Shown here in pieces: positions 1 through 8,642 of a stretch of DNA of 64,000 nucleotides (positions are counted from its first letter, which is position 1; every line of letters begins with the position of its first letter). The notes under the pieces were generated by a model. That model searched no databases and had not been told where the DNA came from. It saw only the letters and a list, made by a program, of their open reading frames with translations. A program made the translations under genes and the position numbers. The stretch spans positions 24,212 to 88,211 of the forward strand of contig CAYULW010000011.1 in assembly GCA_964445815.1 (NCBI GenBank). Direction: 5' to 3'. The stretch comes from CAYULW01 sp964445815 (GTDB lineage Bacteria > Bacteroidota > Bacteroidia > Flavobacteriales_E > Vicingaceae).

Positions 1-1
1 T

Positions 2-325
2 TCTGAGCGAGAATGGAATATTGCAAACAATTCCTTATACATTAAGCAAATTGAGCAAGGCGCTCAATACTCTGAAAAGGAAATGCTAACAGAAAAAGAT
101 CGCTATCATGATTATTTAATTACAAGACTAAGAACCACTGCCGGTATTGATTTCCAAAGTCTAGAGTCGCTTTTTTCTAAAAAAATTGTAGATCATTTTC
201 ATAAACAAAAGACTCGGATAAATCCAAAAATGCTTCGACAAGATGATTCGACTTTAAAGCTCAAAAGAGAAATACTTTTTCAATCAGATGAAGTTATTCG
301 GTCATTAATGATGGATGAAGAGTAA
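2..325 (+). CDS. hemW: HemW-like radical SAM protein, C-terminal part (5' truncated)
   Basis: The open frame runs in from the window edge and ends at the TAA at 323-325, so only about 107 C-terminal residues are present. The visible part reads as the HemW/HemN C-terminal region: a segment like E-R-E-W-N-I-A-N-N followed by Y-I-x-x-I, then the helix containing 'LITRLRTTAGID', which matches the conserved LRT..G(I/V)D block of coproporphyrinogen-oxidase-like proteins. Known HemW proteins are radical SAM heme chaperones; their cysteine motif would lie upstream of this window. An ATG at 83 is internal and not the true start. The family call rests on the C-terminal motif alone. Confidence 0.75.
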   Translation, partial: SEREWNIANNSLYIKQIEQGAQYSEKEMLTEKDRYHDYLITRLRTTAGIDFQSLESLFSKKIVDHFHKQKTRINPKMLRQDDSTLKLKREILFQSDEVIRSLMMDEE

Positions 326-339
326 ACTATTTAAGATAT

Positions 340-347
340 TATATTTG
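340..347 (+). promoter_or_regulatory. Bacteroidota -7 element (TAnnTTTG) for the barrel gene
   Basis: TATATTTG matches the Bacteroidota -7 consensus TAnnTTTG and ends 17 nt before the ATG at 365. No clear TTG -33 box is seen, so this is a partial promoter match. Confidence 0.4.
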
Positions 348-364
348 TAATTTAAACTACAATT

Positions 365-970
365 ATGAAAAAACTAACAACTCTATTAATTGGCATTATT
401 GCTTTTTCAATTTCATCAACGGCCCAAGACGCTAAACTTGGTATTAAAGCCGGACTAAACTATGCCTACATTCATGGTTCCGATGTACAAAATGTTGAGC
501 CTACTTTTACTTATCATGCAGGAGCTTTACTTAGAATTGAATTTACCGAGTTTGTTGCTTTACAACCTGAATTTCTATTTTCAGTAAAAGGGACTGATGA
601 TGACAACTATTCGGTCGACCTAAATTACATTGACGTACCTGTTTTGCTAAAAATCAAACTCGGAGACTTGTTTAGCGTCCATGCAGGACCTCAACTAAGC
701 TATTTGCTTTCCACAAATGAAGAAGGAACCATTACAAATTTTGAAGAGCAAATAAAAGATTTTGATTTAGGTCTTGCCGGAGGCTTAGAACTGGAAATGG
801 AATCAGGCTTATCCGTTGGAGCAAGGTATAGCTTTAGTGTAGAGAGCATTGGTGAAGACTATAAGTCAACTGTTGTGGATCCAAATACTAACCTAAGTTC
901 TACTATTACTGTTGAAGCCCCTGATTATAAAAATGGTGTGATACAATTATTTGCAGCCTTCCACTTTTAA
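365..970 (+). CDS. Secreted outer-membrane beta-barrel protein (PorT-like fold)
   Basis: This 201-residue protein starts with a signal peptide: Lys-Lys, a hydrophobic stretch, and cleavage near 'SSTAQ'. Alternating amphipathic strands follow (for example 'LGIKAGLNYAYI', 'FSVHAGPQLSYLL', 'LSVGARYSFSV'), and the chain ends in an aromatic residue ('LFAAFHF'), as outer-membrane barrels do. This fits the small eight-stranded outer-membrane barrel family (PorT/OMP_b-brl_2 type) common in Bacteroidota. It is monocistronic, with a TAnnTTTG element upstream and a strong terminator downstream. The cargo or role is not evident. Confidence 0.75.
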   Translation: MKKLTTLLIGIIAFSISSTAQDAKLGIKAGLNYAYIHGSDVQNVEPTFTYHAGALLRIEFTEFVALQPEFLFSVKGTDDDNYSVDLNYIDVPVLLKIKLGDLFSVHAGPQLSYLLSTNEEGTITNFEEQIKDFDLGLAGGLELEMESGLSVGARYSFSVESIGEDYKSTVVDPNTNLSSTITVEAPDYKNGVIQLFAAFHF

Positions 971-1002
971 GTTTCTAAACAAGATAGAATATCTAATCCT
1001 CT

Positions 1003-1039
1003 AAAGGCAGTCTCTTTGAAGAGACTGCCTTTCTTTTTT
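1003..1039 (+). terminator. Rho-independent terminator after the barrel gene
   Basis: A perfect 12-bp stem (aaaggcagtctc / gagactgccttt) with a 6-nt loop is followed by a T-rich tract. It lies 33 nt after the stop at 970. Confidence 0.85.
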
Positions 1040-1110
1040 GCTAAAATCCGTAGAGTGAATATTGCATCAATGAAATGGTCTGTGTGTTAATAGAAAGGAA
1101 AAAAGCCGAT

Positions 1111-2157
1111 TTAACTTTGCTCAGATACCTTTATCTCCTTTCCCAGCCAAGCTAATACATTCTTATGCCAAATGTCTTTCCCCTCTTGATCTGTTAAAAT
1201 ACCTGCTTCAACAGCATAATCAACAACTCGTCCGGGATAAGAAGTTCCAACACCTTCCATTTCTCCCAAGGGATACGGATCATCTAAACCCATAATTATT
1301 TGACTCGCTCCAACCCGTTTCTTAAGCAATTCTAAGGTAAAAGAGTCATGAACCAGAGTATCATAATAGAGATTCTTATGTCCCAATGTCTTTCTTGGGT
1401 CTTCCAGCCCTTTGAAAATATCAGGACGGCCATCAAAGCCTTGAATTCTCCTTCCATAATTAGCTACACCTAACATTCCCCCATGAGCAAAACTGGTTCT
1501 GATGTTAGGGAATTTATTTGGCAGATCGCGCAAAGTGAAAAGGTGAAGGGTATCAGCACATTGAGCCATCATCCAAACCAAGTGAAATCGCCAATACTGA
1601 TTTTTCAAGGCAATCATTTTCTCTCCATCGTAAGGATGAATTTGAATTGCTAGATTATACTCATTCGCTAAGTCGTAAATAGGGTCTACATCAGCTTCAG
1701 CAACAGAGAGCCACTCTCCCTGAGAATTTAAAAAGTGTGTAGGTAAACAGAGCATTCTTAAGTTCAGCTCACTTACACAGCGTTCAATCTCTTTTAAGGC
1801 TTGATCCATGTATAAGGGTTGAACTACAAAACCACAAGTAAACTTGTCCGGATAGTCGGCCTGCACAGAAGCGTTATAATCATTTTGGAAACGAATTCCA
1901 TCGGCACAATCTTGCTCTTCCCATCCATTACAATACAATTGCGAAAGGCAAAGCATCACTGCATGATCAATCTGATAACGATCCATCCATTCTAATTTCT
2001 CTTTGATAAAGAAACTGGGATCCGTAATTGGCCTTGACCAATCCCCTTGTCGCATAAATTTCTTGTCCTCATCAATCCAAAAAAGCTTTTTGTCTTTCAT
2101 GAATTGAGGAATTTGAGAAGGCTCCGGGAGTATATGTCCGTGCCCGTTAATTCGCAT
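1111..2157 (-). CDS. nbaD: 2-amino-3-carboxymuconate-6-semialdehyde decarboxylase (ACMSD)
   Basis: This is a 348-residue amidohydrolase-superfamily decarboxylase. The metal ligands expected of ACMSD are visible: His6-x-His8 in 'NGHGH', His174 ('IQIHPYD'), His225 ('FAHGG') and Asp292 ('GLDDPYP'), with the same spacing as the characterised Pseudomonas enzyme shifted by 2-3 residues. ACMSD converts ACMS, the ring-opened product of 3-hydroxyanthranilate, to 2-aminomuconate semialdehyde, diverting it from quinolinate and NAD synthesis. The gene lies 20 nt downstream of the dioxygenase that makes ACMS, on the same strand, so the two almost certainly form an operon. The remaining kynurenine-pathway genes are not in this window. 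Confidence 0.93.
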   Translation of the reverse strand: MRINGHGHILPEPSQIPQFMKDKKLFWIDEDKKFMRQGDWSRPITDPSFFIKEKLEWMDRYQIDHAVMLCLSQLYCNGWEEQDCADGIRFQNDYNASVQADYPDKFTCGFVVQPLYMDQALKEIERCVSELNLRMLCLPTHFLNSQGEWLSVAEADVDPIYDLANEYNLAIQIHPYDGEKMIALKNQYWRFHLVWMMAQCADTLHLFTLRDLPNKFPNIRTSFAHGGMLGVANYGRRIQGFDGRPDIFKGLEDPRKTLGHKNLYYDTLVHDSFTLELLKKRVGASQIIMGLDDPYPLGEMEGVGTSYPGRVVDYAVEAGILTDQEGKDIWHKNVLAWLGKEIKVSEQS

Positions 2158-2177
2158 TTGTCAAATGCTTATTGACT

Positions 2178-2702
2178 TTACACAAATCGCTCATCAACTT
2201 CCATTACTGTACCACAATTGTCGCACGTTCTTAGTTTTTCAGAACCGTAAAACTTCTTAAACACAGGGAGGAAATCATTCACTATGCTAGTGAGCGGAAA
2301 ATACTCTTCATACAACTTGTTGTTGCAATTATCACAGAACCACAAGAGCCCATCTTTTTCCCCTTCCTTTCTTTTAAGCTCAATCACTAAGCCTACTGAG
2401 TTCTCAGACCGGTTTGGTGAATGTGGAATTTTCGGAGGCAATAAAAAAATCTCTCCTTCCTTAATAGGAACCTCAACTGCCTTTCCATCTTCCTGTATCT
2501 TAACTATGATGTTTCCTTCTAATTGATAGAAAAACTCTTCACCTTCATTGTAATGGTAATCTTTTCTAGCGTTTGGCCCACCAACCACCATCACAATCAT
2601 ATCTGCATCCTCATAAACTAATTTGTTTCCAACCGGAGGTTTTAAAAGATGTCTGTGTTCATCTATCCATGCTTGAAAATTGAAGGGTTTCTTTATCGCC
2701 AT
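2178..2702 (-). CDS. nbaC: 3-hydroxyanthranilate 3,4-dioxygenase
   Basis: A 174-residue cupin with the catalytic Fe ligands of this family: His50, Glu56 and His94, in 'DYHYNEGEEFFY' and 'PKIPHSP'. It also has the C-terminal rubredoxin-like second iron site of bacterial enzymes, visible as Cys123-x2-Cys126 and Cys160-x2-Cys163. The reaction opens the ring of 3-hydroxyanthranilate to give ACMS, the substrate of the next gene. Length and start (ATG at 2702) fit the family. A divergent SDR gene begins 119 nt away; the shared intergenic region holds near-matches to TAnnTTTG but no clear operator. Confidence 0.95.
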   Translation of the reverse strand: MAIKKPFNFQAWIDEHRHLLKPPVGNKLVYEDADMIVMVVGGPNARKDYHYNEGEEFFYQLEGNIIVKIQEDGKAVEVPIKEGEIFLLPPKIPHSPNRSENSVGLVIELKRKEGEKDGLLWFCDNCNNKLYEEYFPLTSIVNDFLPVFKKFYGSEKLRTCDNCGTVMEVDERFV

Positions 2703-2821
2703 AACACTCTATTTTTATTGGTCTAAGATAAGAAGATTGATGGATTAAACACAACCGCTTATTCCTCCTATAAGGAGCTACATCATCTGACAAATTCTTT
2801 AACTTCGAAAAAATTTTTCAA

Positions 2822-3601
2822 ATGAATTTAGATCTATCTGGTAAAAATGCTTTAGTCTGTGGTAGTACGGCTGGAATTGGAAAAGCAATTGCCATTGAAT
2901 TAGCTGAAATGGGAGCTAATGTATATTTAATGGCTAGGAATGAAGAGAAATTAAAATCAACTCTAGGTCAATTAAGTACAGCTAATGGGCAACTGCATCA
3001 TTATGTTCAAGCTGATTTTTCTAATGTGGAGTCTGTTAAAACCGCTACTCAATCAATTGAAAACCCAATTCATGTACTTGTAAATAACACCGGAGGTCCT
3101 CCGGGAGGTCCTATTTCCGAAGCAAAAATTGAAGAGTTTCAATCCGCATTTGCCATGCACTTGCTCTGTAACCATACATTGGTCACTCATTTAAAACAGG
3201 GAATGATTAACAGTGGTTATGGAAGGATTATCAATATTATTTCTACATCTGTAAAAATTCCGCTAAACGGCCTTGGTGTTTCAAACACCATTCGCGGAGC
3301 CGTTGCCAACTGGTCTAAAACCATGGCCAATGAGCTTGGTGCATATGGCATAACGGTAAACAATGTGCTTCCAGGGGCTACGGCAACAGAAAGGTTAAGT
3401 TCCATCATTTCCAATAAGGCTCAAAAAACCAATACAAGCGAAGCGGAAGTGAAACAGCAATTTGAGAATGCAGTGCCAATGAAGCGTGTAGCTGAACCTC
3501 ATGAGGTAGCCGCCGCTGCTGCATTTTTAGCCTCGCCTGCGGCCTCATACATTAACGGAATTAATGTTCCGGTAGATGGTGGTAGAACCGGATGTTTGTA
3601 A
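2822..3601 (+). CDS. SDR-family oxidoreductase lacking the YxxxK catalytic pair
   Basis: A 259-residue Rossmann-fold protein. The cofactor motif is 'GSTAGIG' (residues 14-20) and the NNTGG segment at 88-92 corresponds to the SDR NNAG motif. The catalytic Ser is at 141, but where Tyr-x3-Lys is expected 13 residues later the sequence reads Ser154-x3-Arg158 ('VSNTIRGAV'). Such 'SN..R' variants form a recognisable SDR subgroup, so this is a family trait rather than damage, but the reaction cannot be assumed to be classical. It is divergent from the kynurenine pair and is followed, with overlap, by the GNAT gene. Confidence 0.85.
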   Translation: MNLDLSGKNALVCGSTAGIGKAIAIELAEMGANVYLMARNEEKLKSTLGQLSTANGQLHHYVQADFSNVESVKTATQSIENPIHVLVNNTGGPPGGPISEAKIEEFQSAFAMHLLCNHTLVTHLKQGMINSGYGRIINIISTSVKIPLNGLGVSNTIRGAVANWSKTMANELGAYGITVNNVLPGATATERLSSIISNKAQKTNTSEAEVKQQFENAVPMKRVAEPHEVAAAAAFLASPAASYINGINVPVDGGRTGCL

Positions 3602-3606
3602 GCCAA

Positions 3607-4131
3607 ATGAGCTTTGTCTTAGAAACAGAACGTTTATTTCTAAGAGAGTTTAAGCCTAAAGATGCATCTACCTTCTTTGAATTAAATTCTGATCCGGAAG
3701 TAATGAAACACACCGGAGATGTTCCATTTAAAAATGTAGAAGAAGCTTTAAGTTTAATAGAGAATTACAATGATTACCAAAAAAATGGCTTTGGGAGAAA
3801 TACTGTAATATTAAAGTCTACCAATGAGGTGATCGGCTGGTGCGGTTTAAAAAAACACCATGATGGGATGGTCGATCTTGGTTTCAGACTGTTTAAAAAA
3901 GATTGGAATAATGGATACGCAACAGAGTCATCTATGGCCATCTTAAAAAAAGGATTTACAGCTTATCAGCTTGAAGAAATAATAGGAAGAGCTTCAAAAA
4001 ATAATCCGGCATCCATAAATGTTCTTAAAAAACTAGGCATGAGATTTTATAAAGAAGCACCATGTGAGGGAATTATTAATTCTGTTTATTATAAAATAAT
4101 TAAAGAAGATGCAAAACACCTATTTTCTTGA
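3607..4131 (+). CDS. GNAT N-acetyltransferase (RimJ/RimL type)
   Basis: About 174 residues beginning 'MSFVLETERLFLREF', the usual N-terminus of RimJ/RimL-type acetyltransferases. The strand-helix around 'WNNGYATESSMAILKKG' is the acetyl-CoA-binding region, and 'NNPASINVLKKLGM' is the typical C-terminal motif. An ATG 15 nt upstream (3592) would overlap the SDR gene; the internal ATG at 3607 gives the family-like start and was chosen. The 3' end overlaps the next gene by 23 nt, so the genes are co-transcribed. The substrate is not predictable. Confidence 0.85.
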   Translation: MSFVLETERLFLREFKPKDASTFFELNSDPEVMKHTGDVPFKNVEEALSLIENYNDYQKNGFGRNTVILKSTNEVIGWCGLKKHHDGMVDLGFRLFKKDWNNGYATESSMAILKKGFTAYQLEEIIGRASKNNPASINVLKKLGMRFYKEAPCEGIINSVYYKIIKEDAKHLFS

Positions 4132-4675
4132 AAGTACCATTAAGCAATTTGAATATTACAAAATGCTGGGTGAAAAAACCTTTGCTCAACTTAAAGATGA
4201 AGACCTATTCACCACTCAACATTTTTATGACAATAGCATTGCCATTATTGTCAACCATCTATGGGGCAATATGCTGTCAAGATGGACTAATTTTCTAGAA
4301 GAGGACGGAGAAAAAGAATGGAGAAAAAGAGATAATGAGTTTGAAAATACCATTCAAACAAGAGAAGAATTAATGAATAAGTGGGAAGAAGGATGGAACT
4401 GCTTATTCGGAGCGATTCGTCCATTAAAAGAGGAACAACTGGCCCAAATCATTTACATCAGAAACCAGGGACATACTGTTGTAGAAGCAATTAATCGTCA
4501 ATTGGCTCATTATGCTTATCATATCGGACAAATTGTGTTTATCGGCAAATATTATCAAAAAGAGAATTGGCAATCTTTATCCATTCCAAAAGGAGGGTCA
4601 AGCGATTTTAATGCTCAAAAATTTTCTCAAGACAAGCAGAAGGGACATTTTACCGATGAGTTTCTGGAAAAATAA
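4109..4675 (+). CDS. DinB/YjoA-like protein (DUF1572)
   Basis: A 188-residue all-helical protein of the DinB/YfiT-like four-helix bundle type, closest in pattern to the DUF1572/YjoA group. The putative metal triad is visible as a His in 'IVNHLWGNM' and the pair His-x3-His in 'QLAHYAYHIGQI'. Members of this superfamily include thiol-dependent transferases, but the activity of DUF1572 proteins is not established. It ends 6 nt before the convergent TetR gene and overlaps the GNAT gene upstream. Confidence 0.8.
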   Translation: MQNTYFLESTIKQFEYYKMLGEKTFAQLKDEDLFTTQHFYDNSIAIIVNHLWGNMLSRWTNFLEEDGEKEWRKRDNEFENTIQTREELMNKWEEGWNCLFGAIRPLKEEQLAQIIYIRNQGHTVVEAINRQLAHYAYHIGQIVFIGKYYQKENWQSLSIPKGGSSDFNAQKFSQDKQKGHFTDEFLEK

Positions 4676-4681
4676 TCTCAA

Positions 4682-5260
4682 TCAATCCAAAAGGGAGATA
4701 ATCGCAGCCGATTGGCGTGCGAGATAATCTTCTTGATTATGTACCACCGCAATTGATACGCCATGGATAATATTCATCATCAACTTCGATAAGAGACCCA
4801 CATCCTTAAACGGGGATATCTGGCCCTGATTAATCCCGTATTGCAAATAATTAGTGAGCATTTCTTCTTGCTGTTTTATATGCTTATCAATAATACGTGA
4901 ACTACTTTCTTGTAAAGTATATAATTCAGAAAGCGACCTGACAATAAAGCAAGTAGCACGATCACCTTTGCTTGTCTTTAAATTATACTGATACTCCAGT
5001 AATTTATAAATGCCTTGCCTCACTACCGTTTCATAATACAATGTTTCGCTCCACCATCTTAATTGATCCTGACTGTAGAGGTTTAAAGAAGAATCGAACA
5101 ATTCTAACTTACTGCCATACGTATCATACAATGATGCCCTATTGATTTCCAAATCATTTATTAAATCCCGCATAGAGGTAGCATGATAGCCCTGAGTCCA
5201 AAACAAGTTGAGCGCTTTTCTCAAAACGACTTGTGGATCGAAGTTTTTTGATCGTGGCAT
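4682..5260 (-). CDS. TetR/AcrR-family transcriptional regulator
   Basis: The frame is open from 5380, but the N-terminus typical of the family starts at the internal ATG at 5260 ('MPRSKNFDPQ'), which was chosen. The HTH is 'TSMRDLINDLEINRASLYDTYGSK' shortened here: residues about 25-47, with the classic T-S-M-x-D-L and ASLYDTYGSK recognition helix. The C-terminal part is a helical ligand-binding domain. It is divergent from the operon starting at 5415, which it could control. A perfect TAnnTTTG (minus strand, 5319-5326) lies about 58 nt upstream of the start inside a partly symmetrical CAAA-N4-TTTG sequence that could serve as an autoregulatory operator. Confidence 0.85.
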   Translation of the reverse strand: MPRSKNFDPQVVLRKALNLFWTQGYHATSMRDLINDLEINRASLYDTYGSKLELFDSSLNLYSQDQLRWWSETLYYETVVRQGIYKLLEYQYNLKTSKGDRATCFIVRSLSELYTLQESSSRIIDKHIKQQEEMLTNYLQYGINQGQISPFKDVGLLSKLMMNIIHGVSIAVVHNQEDYLARQSAAIISLLD

Positions 5261-5318
5261 TTTTTGCGGAAATTTACTGAGAATAGCCATTTGGACCGAT
5301 TGATCTAAGCTTGTTTTG

Positions 5319-5326
5319 CAAACATA
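5319..5326 (-). promoter_or_regulatory. -7 element and possible operator for the TetR gene
   Basis: On the minus strand this reads TATGTTTG, a match to TAnnTTTG. The surrounding plus-strand bases CAAACATATTTG have short inverted arms (CAAA/TTTG), the usual kind of site for a dimeric TetR regulator. The operator role is inference. Confidence 0.3.
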
Positions 5327-5414
5327 TTTGTAAACGCAATCATCTTTTTGCTTGCAGTCATAATTTGATTGTAAAACCAATTGTTTAATTTAACTTTACG
5401 ATTCACATTTTCAC

Positions 5415-6305
5415 TTGAAGACCCAAATATTACATACCCTAGCCTATTTTGACATTTTTAATCACCCTCTTAAAAAAGAGGAGTTAGAATTACACTATGG
5501 AGAACCGATAAATGGTGAACTGAAAGAGTTTATCAAGCGATCAATTGTATCAAAAAAAGGGGAATATTATGGGCTTAATCAGCACATCTCACAGCTCATT
5601 TCGCAAAGAGAAGAAAATGAAAGAAGGGCAGAACTTTATTTCAAAAAAGCGCCTTTTTACATTCGCATCATGTCCAAATTTCCATTTGTAAGAGCCATTG
5701 GAATTTCAGGTTCGCTATCAAAAAATGTGATCAATGAAGATGGAGACATTGACTACTTTATCATTACCGAAGCGAATCGTTTGTGGATTTGTCGAACGCT
5801 ATTGGTTTTGTTTAAAAAGGTAGCGCTATTGAACTCAAGAAAATACTTCTGCGTCAATTACTTCATTGATACCAATAATTTAGAAATTAAAGACAAGAAT
5901 GTATTTACGGCGATTGAACTGAGCTATCTGCTACCGGTTTACAACTCTTCACTTATTGAGGAGTTCAAAAACAAAAACAGCTGGTCAACTGATTTTATCT
6001 CCAAATTTGAACACCCGATACCATTCAATTCCATTGATCACGATTCAAGTCTAAAATCAGCCATTGAGAAAACAATCAATCTTTTATTTCCAGACCGATT
6101 GGATGCTTTTTTTATGCGCCTGACCTATAAACGCTGGCAACAAAAGTTCAAACACTTTGATGCTAAAAAAATGGCACTGACCATGCGATCAAATAGAGGA
6201 ATATCCAAACATCATCCCAGTGACTTTCAAACAAAAGTGCTGGAAGAATATGAGAAGCGCATCAATCGACTAAATAAGGCAGATGAAAGTACTATTTACA
6301 CATAG
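5415..6305 (+). CDS. Nucleotidyltransferase-fold protein, first gene of the radical-SAM operon
   Basis: A 296-residue protein with a winged-helix-like N-terminus (about residues 5-60) and a minimal nucleotidyltransferase core. The core has 'GISGSLSKN' at about 97-104 (the GS motif) and Asp111-x-Asp113 in 'EDGDIDYF', the metal-binding pair. It starts with TTG; no in-frame ATG lies nearby. A one-mismatch -7 element (TAACTTTA) ends 17 nt upstream. The 3' end overlaps the radical SAM gene by 23 nt, so the two are translationally coupled. The substrate that is nucleotidylated is unknown; lipid, sugar or protein targets are all possible. Confidence 0.75.
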   Translation: MKTQILHTLAYFDIFNHPLKKEELELHYGEPINGELKEFIKRSIVSKKGEYYGLNQHISQLISQREENERRAELYFKKAPFYIRIMSKFPFVRAIGISGSLSKNVINEDGDIDYFIITEANRLWICRTLLVLFKKVALLNSRKYFCVNYFIDTNNLEIKDKNVFTAIELSYLLPVYNSSLIEEFKNKNSWSTDFISKFEHPIPFNSIDHDSSLKSAIEKTINLLFPDRLDAFFMRLTYKRWQQKFKHFDAKKMALTMRSNRGISKHHPSDFQTKVLEEYEKRINRLNKADESTIYT

Positions 6306-7689
6306 CTACTTCCTTCAGTTTGATGAAAAGCAAAAACGTCAAAGAAAGCCTTATCCGCCTTTGGCAACCATACAAGCTGCCAGTTATTTAAGAAAAAATG
6401 GATTTGAGGTCAGTTTATTTGACACCAATTTTGCATTATCAGCCCAAGAATTGATCCCTTATCTGGAAAAAGAACAGCCGGATATTTTAGTCATCTATGA
6501 TGATGGCTTTAACTACCTTACCAAAATGTGCCTGACCAATATGCGGGAAGCTGCATTTGAGATGTGCAAACTGGCCAATCAAAAATCCATTCCTGTTTTT
6601 GTTTCCAGCAGCGATTCTACAGATCATTTTGAACACTATTTAAAAGAAGGGGCTGATGCCATTATTATGGGAGAAGCCGATCAAACCCTTTTGGAATTGT
6701 GTAATGCTGTCAAGCAAAATACCGATATCAAATCTCTTGCCGGCATTGCCTATCTCGAAAATGACAATACGGTAAAAACGAGCCCAAGAGCAATTATCAA
6801 GCAATTAGATGACTTACCCTTGCCTGCCTGGGACTTGGTTGATATCCAGCCCTACAAAGAAGCCTGGTCTATTCATGGGTATTTTTCCATCAATTTGGCT
6901 ACTACCAGAGGTTGTCCCTTCAAGTGCAACTGGTGTGCGAAACCCATATACGGTAATCGTTACAACAGCAGATCACCTCAACATGTTGTTGATGAAATCA
7001 AATTGATCAAAAGCCATTTTGACTTCGACCACATTTGGTTTTGTGATGATATCTTTGGCCTCAAACCCAACTGGGTTCAAGAGTTTTCTTCTATTCTAGT
7101 CAAAGAAGGCATTAAAATTCCCTTTAAAATCCAATCACGTGCTGATTTATTGGTAAAAGACGACACGGTGAAAAGTCTGGCTGAAGCGGGTTGTGATGAG
7201 GTGTGGATCGGTGCGGAAAGTGGTTCTCAGAAAATACTGGATGCCATGGATAAGGGAACACGTATTGAACAGATTGTTCAAAGCACTGAACTCATGAAGT
7301 CCTACGGCATTAAACCTTGTTTCTTCCTACAATTCGGTTATCTGGGAGAAGAATGGGAAGACATTCAGGCGACCATTTCCATGCTTAAAGATTTGATGCC
7401 ACATGACATTGGTATCTCCGTTTCTTATCCGCTTCCCGGCACTAAATTCTATGATACGGTTAAAGCTCAATTGGGAGAGAAATCCAACTGGACAGACTCT
7501 GATGAATTGCTCATGATGTACAAAGGCACCTATTCGCCTAAATTTTATAAAGTATTGCACAGATATGTGCATCGCTTATTCAGAGCCAAACAACATGGAG
7601 CTCAATCCAAACTGATCAACAAACTCAAGCAGTTCTACTTTTTCATGCACAGCCAGTTGAATTGGTGGCAATTAAACCGCTTGACGTGA
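6283..7689 (+). CDS. B12-binding-domain radical SAM protein
   Basis: A 468-residue protein with an N-terminal cobalamin-binding-like Rossmann domain (1-150; no clear DxHxxG is seen) and a radical SAM core with Cys211-x3-Cys215-x2-Cys218 ('TTRGCPFKCNWC'). It is clearly paralogous to the gene at 21506-22900: both begin with a 'YFL..DEK' segment followed by 'PYPPL'. Class B radical SAM enzymes of this architecture often methylate unactivated carbon or phosphorus, or rearrange ring systems, but no product can be named here. It is the second gene of the overlapping 5.4-11.4 kb operon. Confidence 0.88.
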   Translation: MKVLFTHSYFLQFDEKQKRQRKPYPPLATIQAASYLRKNGFEVSLFDTNFALSAQELIPYLEKEQPDILVIYDDGFNYLTKMCLTNMREAAFEMCKLANQKSIPVFVSSSDSTDHFEHYLKEGADAIIMGEADQTLLELCNAVKQNTDIKSLAGIAYLENDNTVKTSPRAIIKQLDDLPLPAWDLVDIQPYKEAWSIHGYFSINLATTRGCPFKCNWCAKPIYGNRYNSRSPQHVVDEIKLIKSHFDFDHIWFCDDIFGLKPNWVQEFSSILVKEGIKIPFKIQSRADLLVKDDTVKSLAEAGCDEVWIGAESGSQKILDAMDKGTRIEQIVQSTELMKSYGIKPCFFLQFGYLGEEWEDIQATISMLKDLMPHDIGISVSYPLPGTKFYDTVKAQLGEKSNWTDSDELLMMYKGTYSPKFYKVLHRYVHRLFRAKQHGAQSKLINKLKQFYFFMHSQLNWWQLNRLT

Positions 7690-8642
7690 TCAGAAAGTTC
7701 GTCCGATTGGCTTTCTTATCTCTCATTCTTCTTTTCTTAAGCTTGCTGCTTTTTGAGCTGTGTTATCGCTATCAGATCATCGACTTTTATGCCAAAGAGT
7801 TTCGCCTACTCAACCCTCGTTTGGAAGAGCAATTCGAACGTGAAAAAACCATATTGATTTTTGGCGACTCTTTCTCTGCTTTTCCGGGAGGTTATGTGGA
7901 ACAATTGCGCATAAAGTATCCGAATTACAGGATCATCAACTGTAGTGTTGCCGGTATTGGCATTAAACAACATGAGCTCTTCTTTACCAAACGCGTGAAG
8001 CAATATCAACCCGATCTCATTTTGTATCAGTTTTATGTGGGGAATGACTTATTAGATGTTAAACAAGATTACAATTGGAGTGAAAGCGGCTTGATCCGTT
8101 TTATTTATCAGGTTTTTTCCGATCAGTTCCTTTCATTGAAGTACTTAAACTATAAGCTGGCTTACTTCAGAACCTCAGACTTTACAGTTGAAAATAAAGT
8201 AGAATCGAAAAACTATAATCCAAGAGTAAGGAAGTATTTTGCTCAGCATCCAAACTATTTGGAAGAAACCATTTTGCTGAAAGGAGATCAAAAAGCAAAA
8301 TTTGAAGAATGGCAAAATATCTTTCAGTCGATGTTAAGTGAATTGGATCCTCAAATAAAGATGAAGCTGTTATTATTGCCACATTGTGTTCAAGTGAATC
8401 ATAAGTATCAGAAGACCTATCGGTTCTTTGCCAAAGGAATAAGTTCTTCTTTATTGCAAGAGACATATCCTTTAGAACAAGCCATGCAAAGCATCCTTAA
8501 CATACCCATTATTAATCCTTTGACTTTGTTTCAACAAAAAGATATTGCCATGCCAATTTATTTCTCAGATGATCCACACCTTAATTTGAAAGGACAAACG
8601 GTTCTGTTTGAGTATTTAGTTAATCATAAGGCATTAGAATGA
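7686..8642 (+). CDS. Membrane-anchored SGNH/GDSL-type hydrolase
   Basis: With the GTG at 7686, which overlaps the previous stop as GTGA, the protein has 318 residues. A TTG at 7662 is an alternative start. A single N-terminal transmembrane helix (about 8-26) anchors it, and the SGNH block I is 'ILIFGDSFSAF' with the nucleophile at Ser62. Near the C-terminus 'SDDPHLN' supplies the Asp-x-His pair. Proteins of this kind act outside the membrane on glycans or lipids, for example as O-acetyltransferases or esterases. It ends in an ATGA overlap with the FkbM gene. Confidence 0.82.
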   Translation: MIRKFVRLAFLSLILLFLSLLLFELCYRYQIIDFYAKEFRLLNPRLEEQFEREKTILIFGDSFSAFPGGYVEQLRIKYPNYRIINCSVAGIGIKQHELFFTKRVKQYQPDLILYQFYVGNDLLDVKQDYNWSESGLIRFIYQVFSDQFLSLKYLNYKLAYFRTSDFTVENKVESKNYNPRVRKYFAQHPNYLEETILLKGDQKAKFEEWQNIFQSMLSELDPQIKMKLLLLPHCVQVNHKYQKTYRFFAKGISSSLLQETYPLEQAMQSILNIPIINPLTLFQQKDIAMPIYFSDDPHLNLKGQTVLFEYLVNHKALE

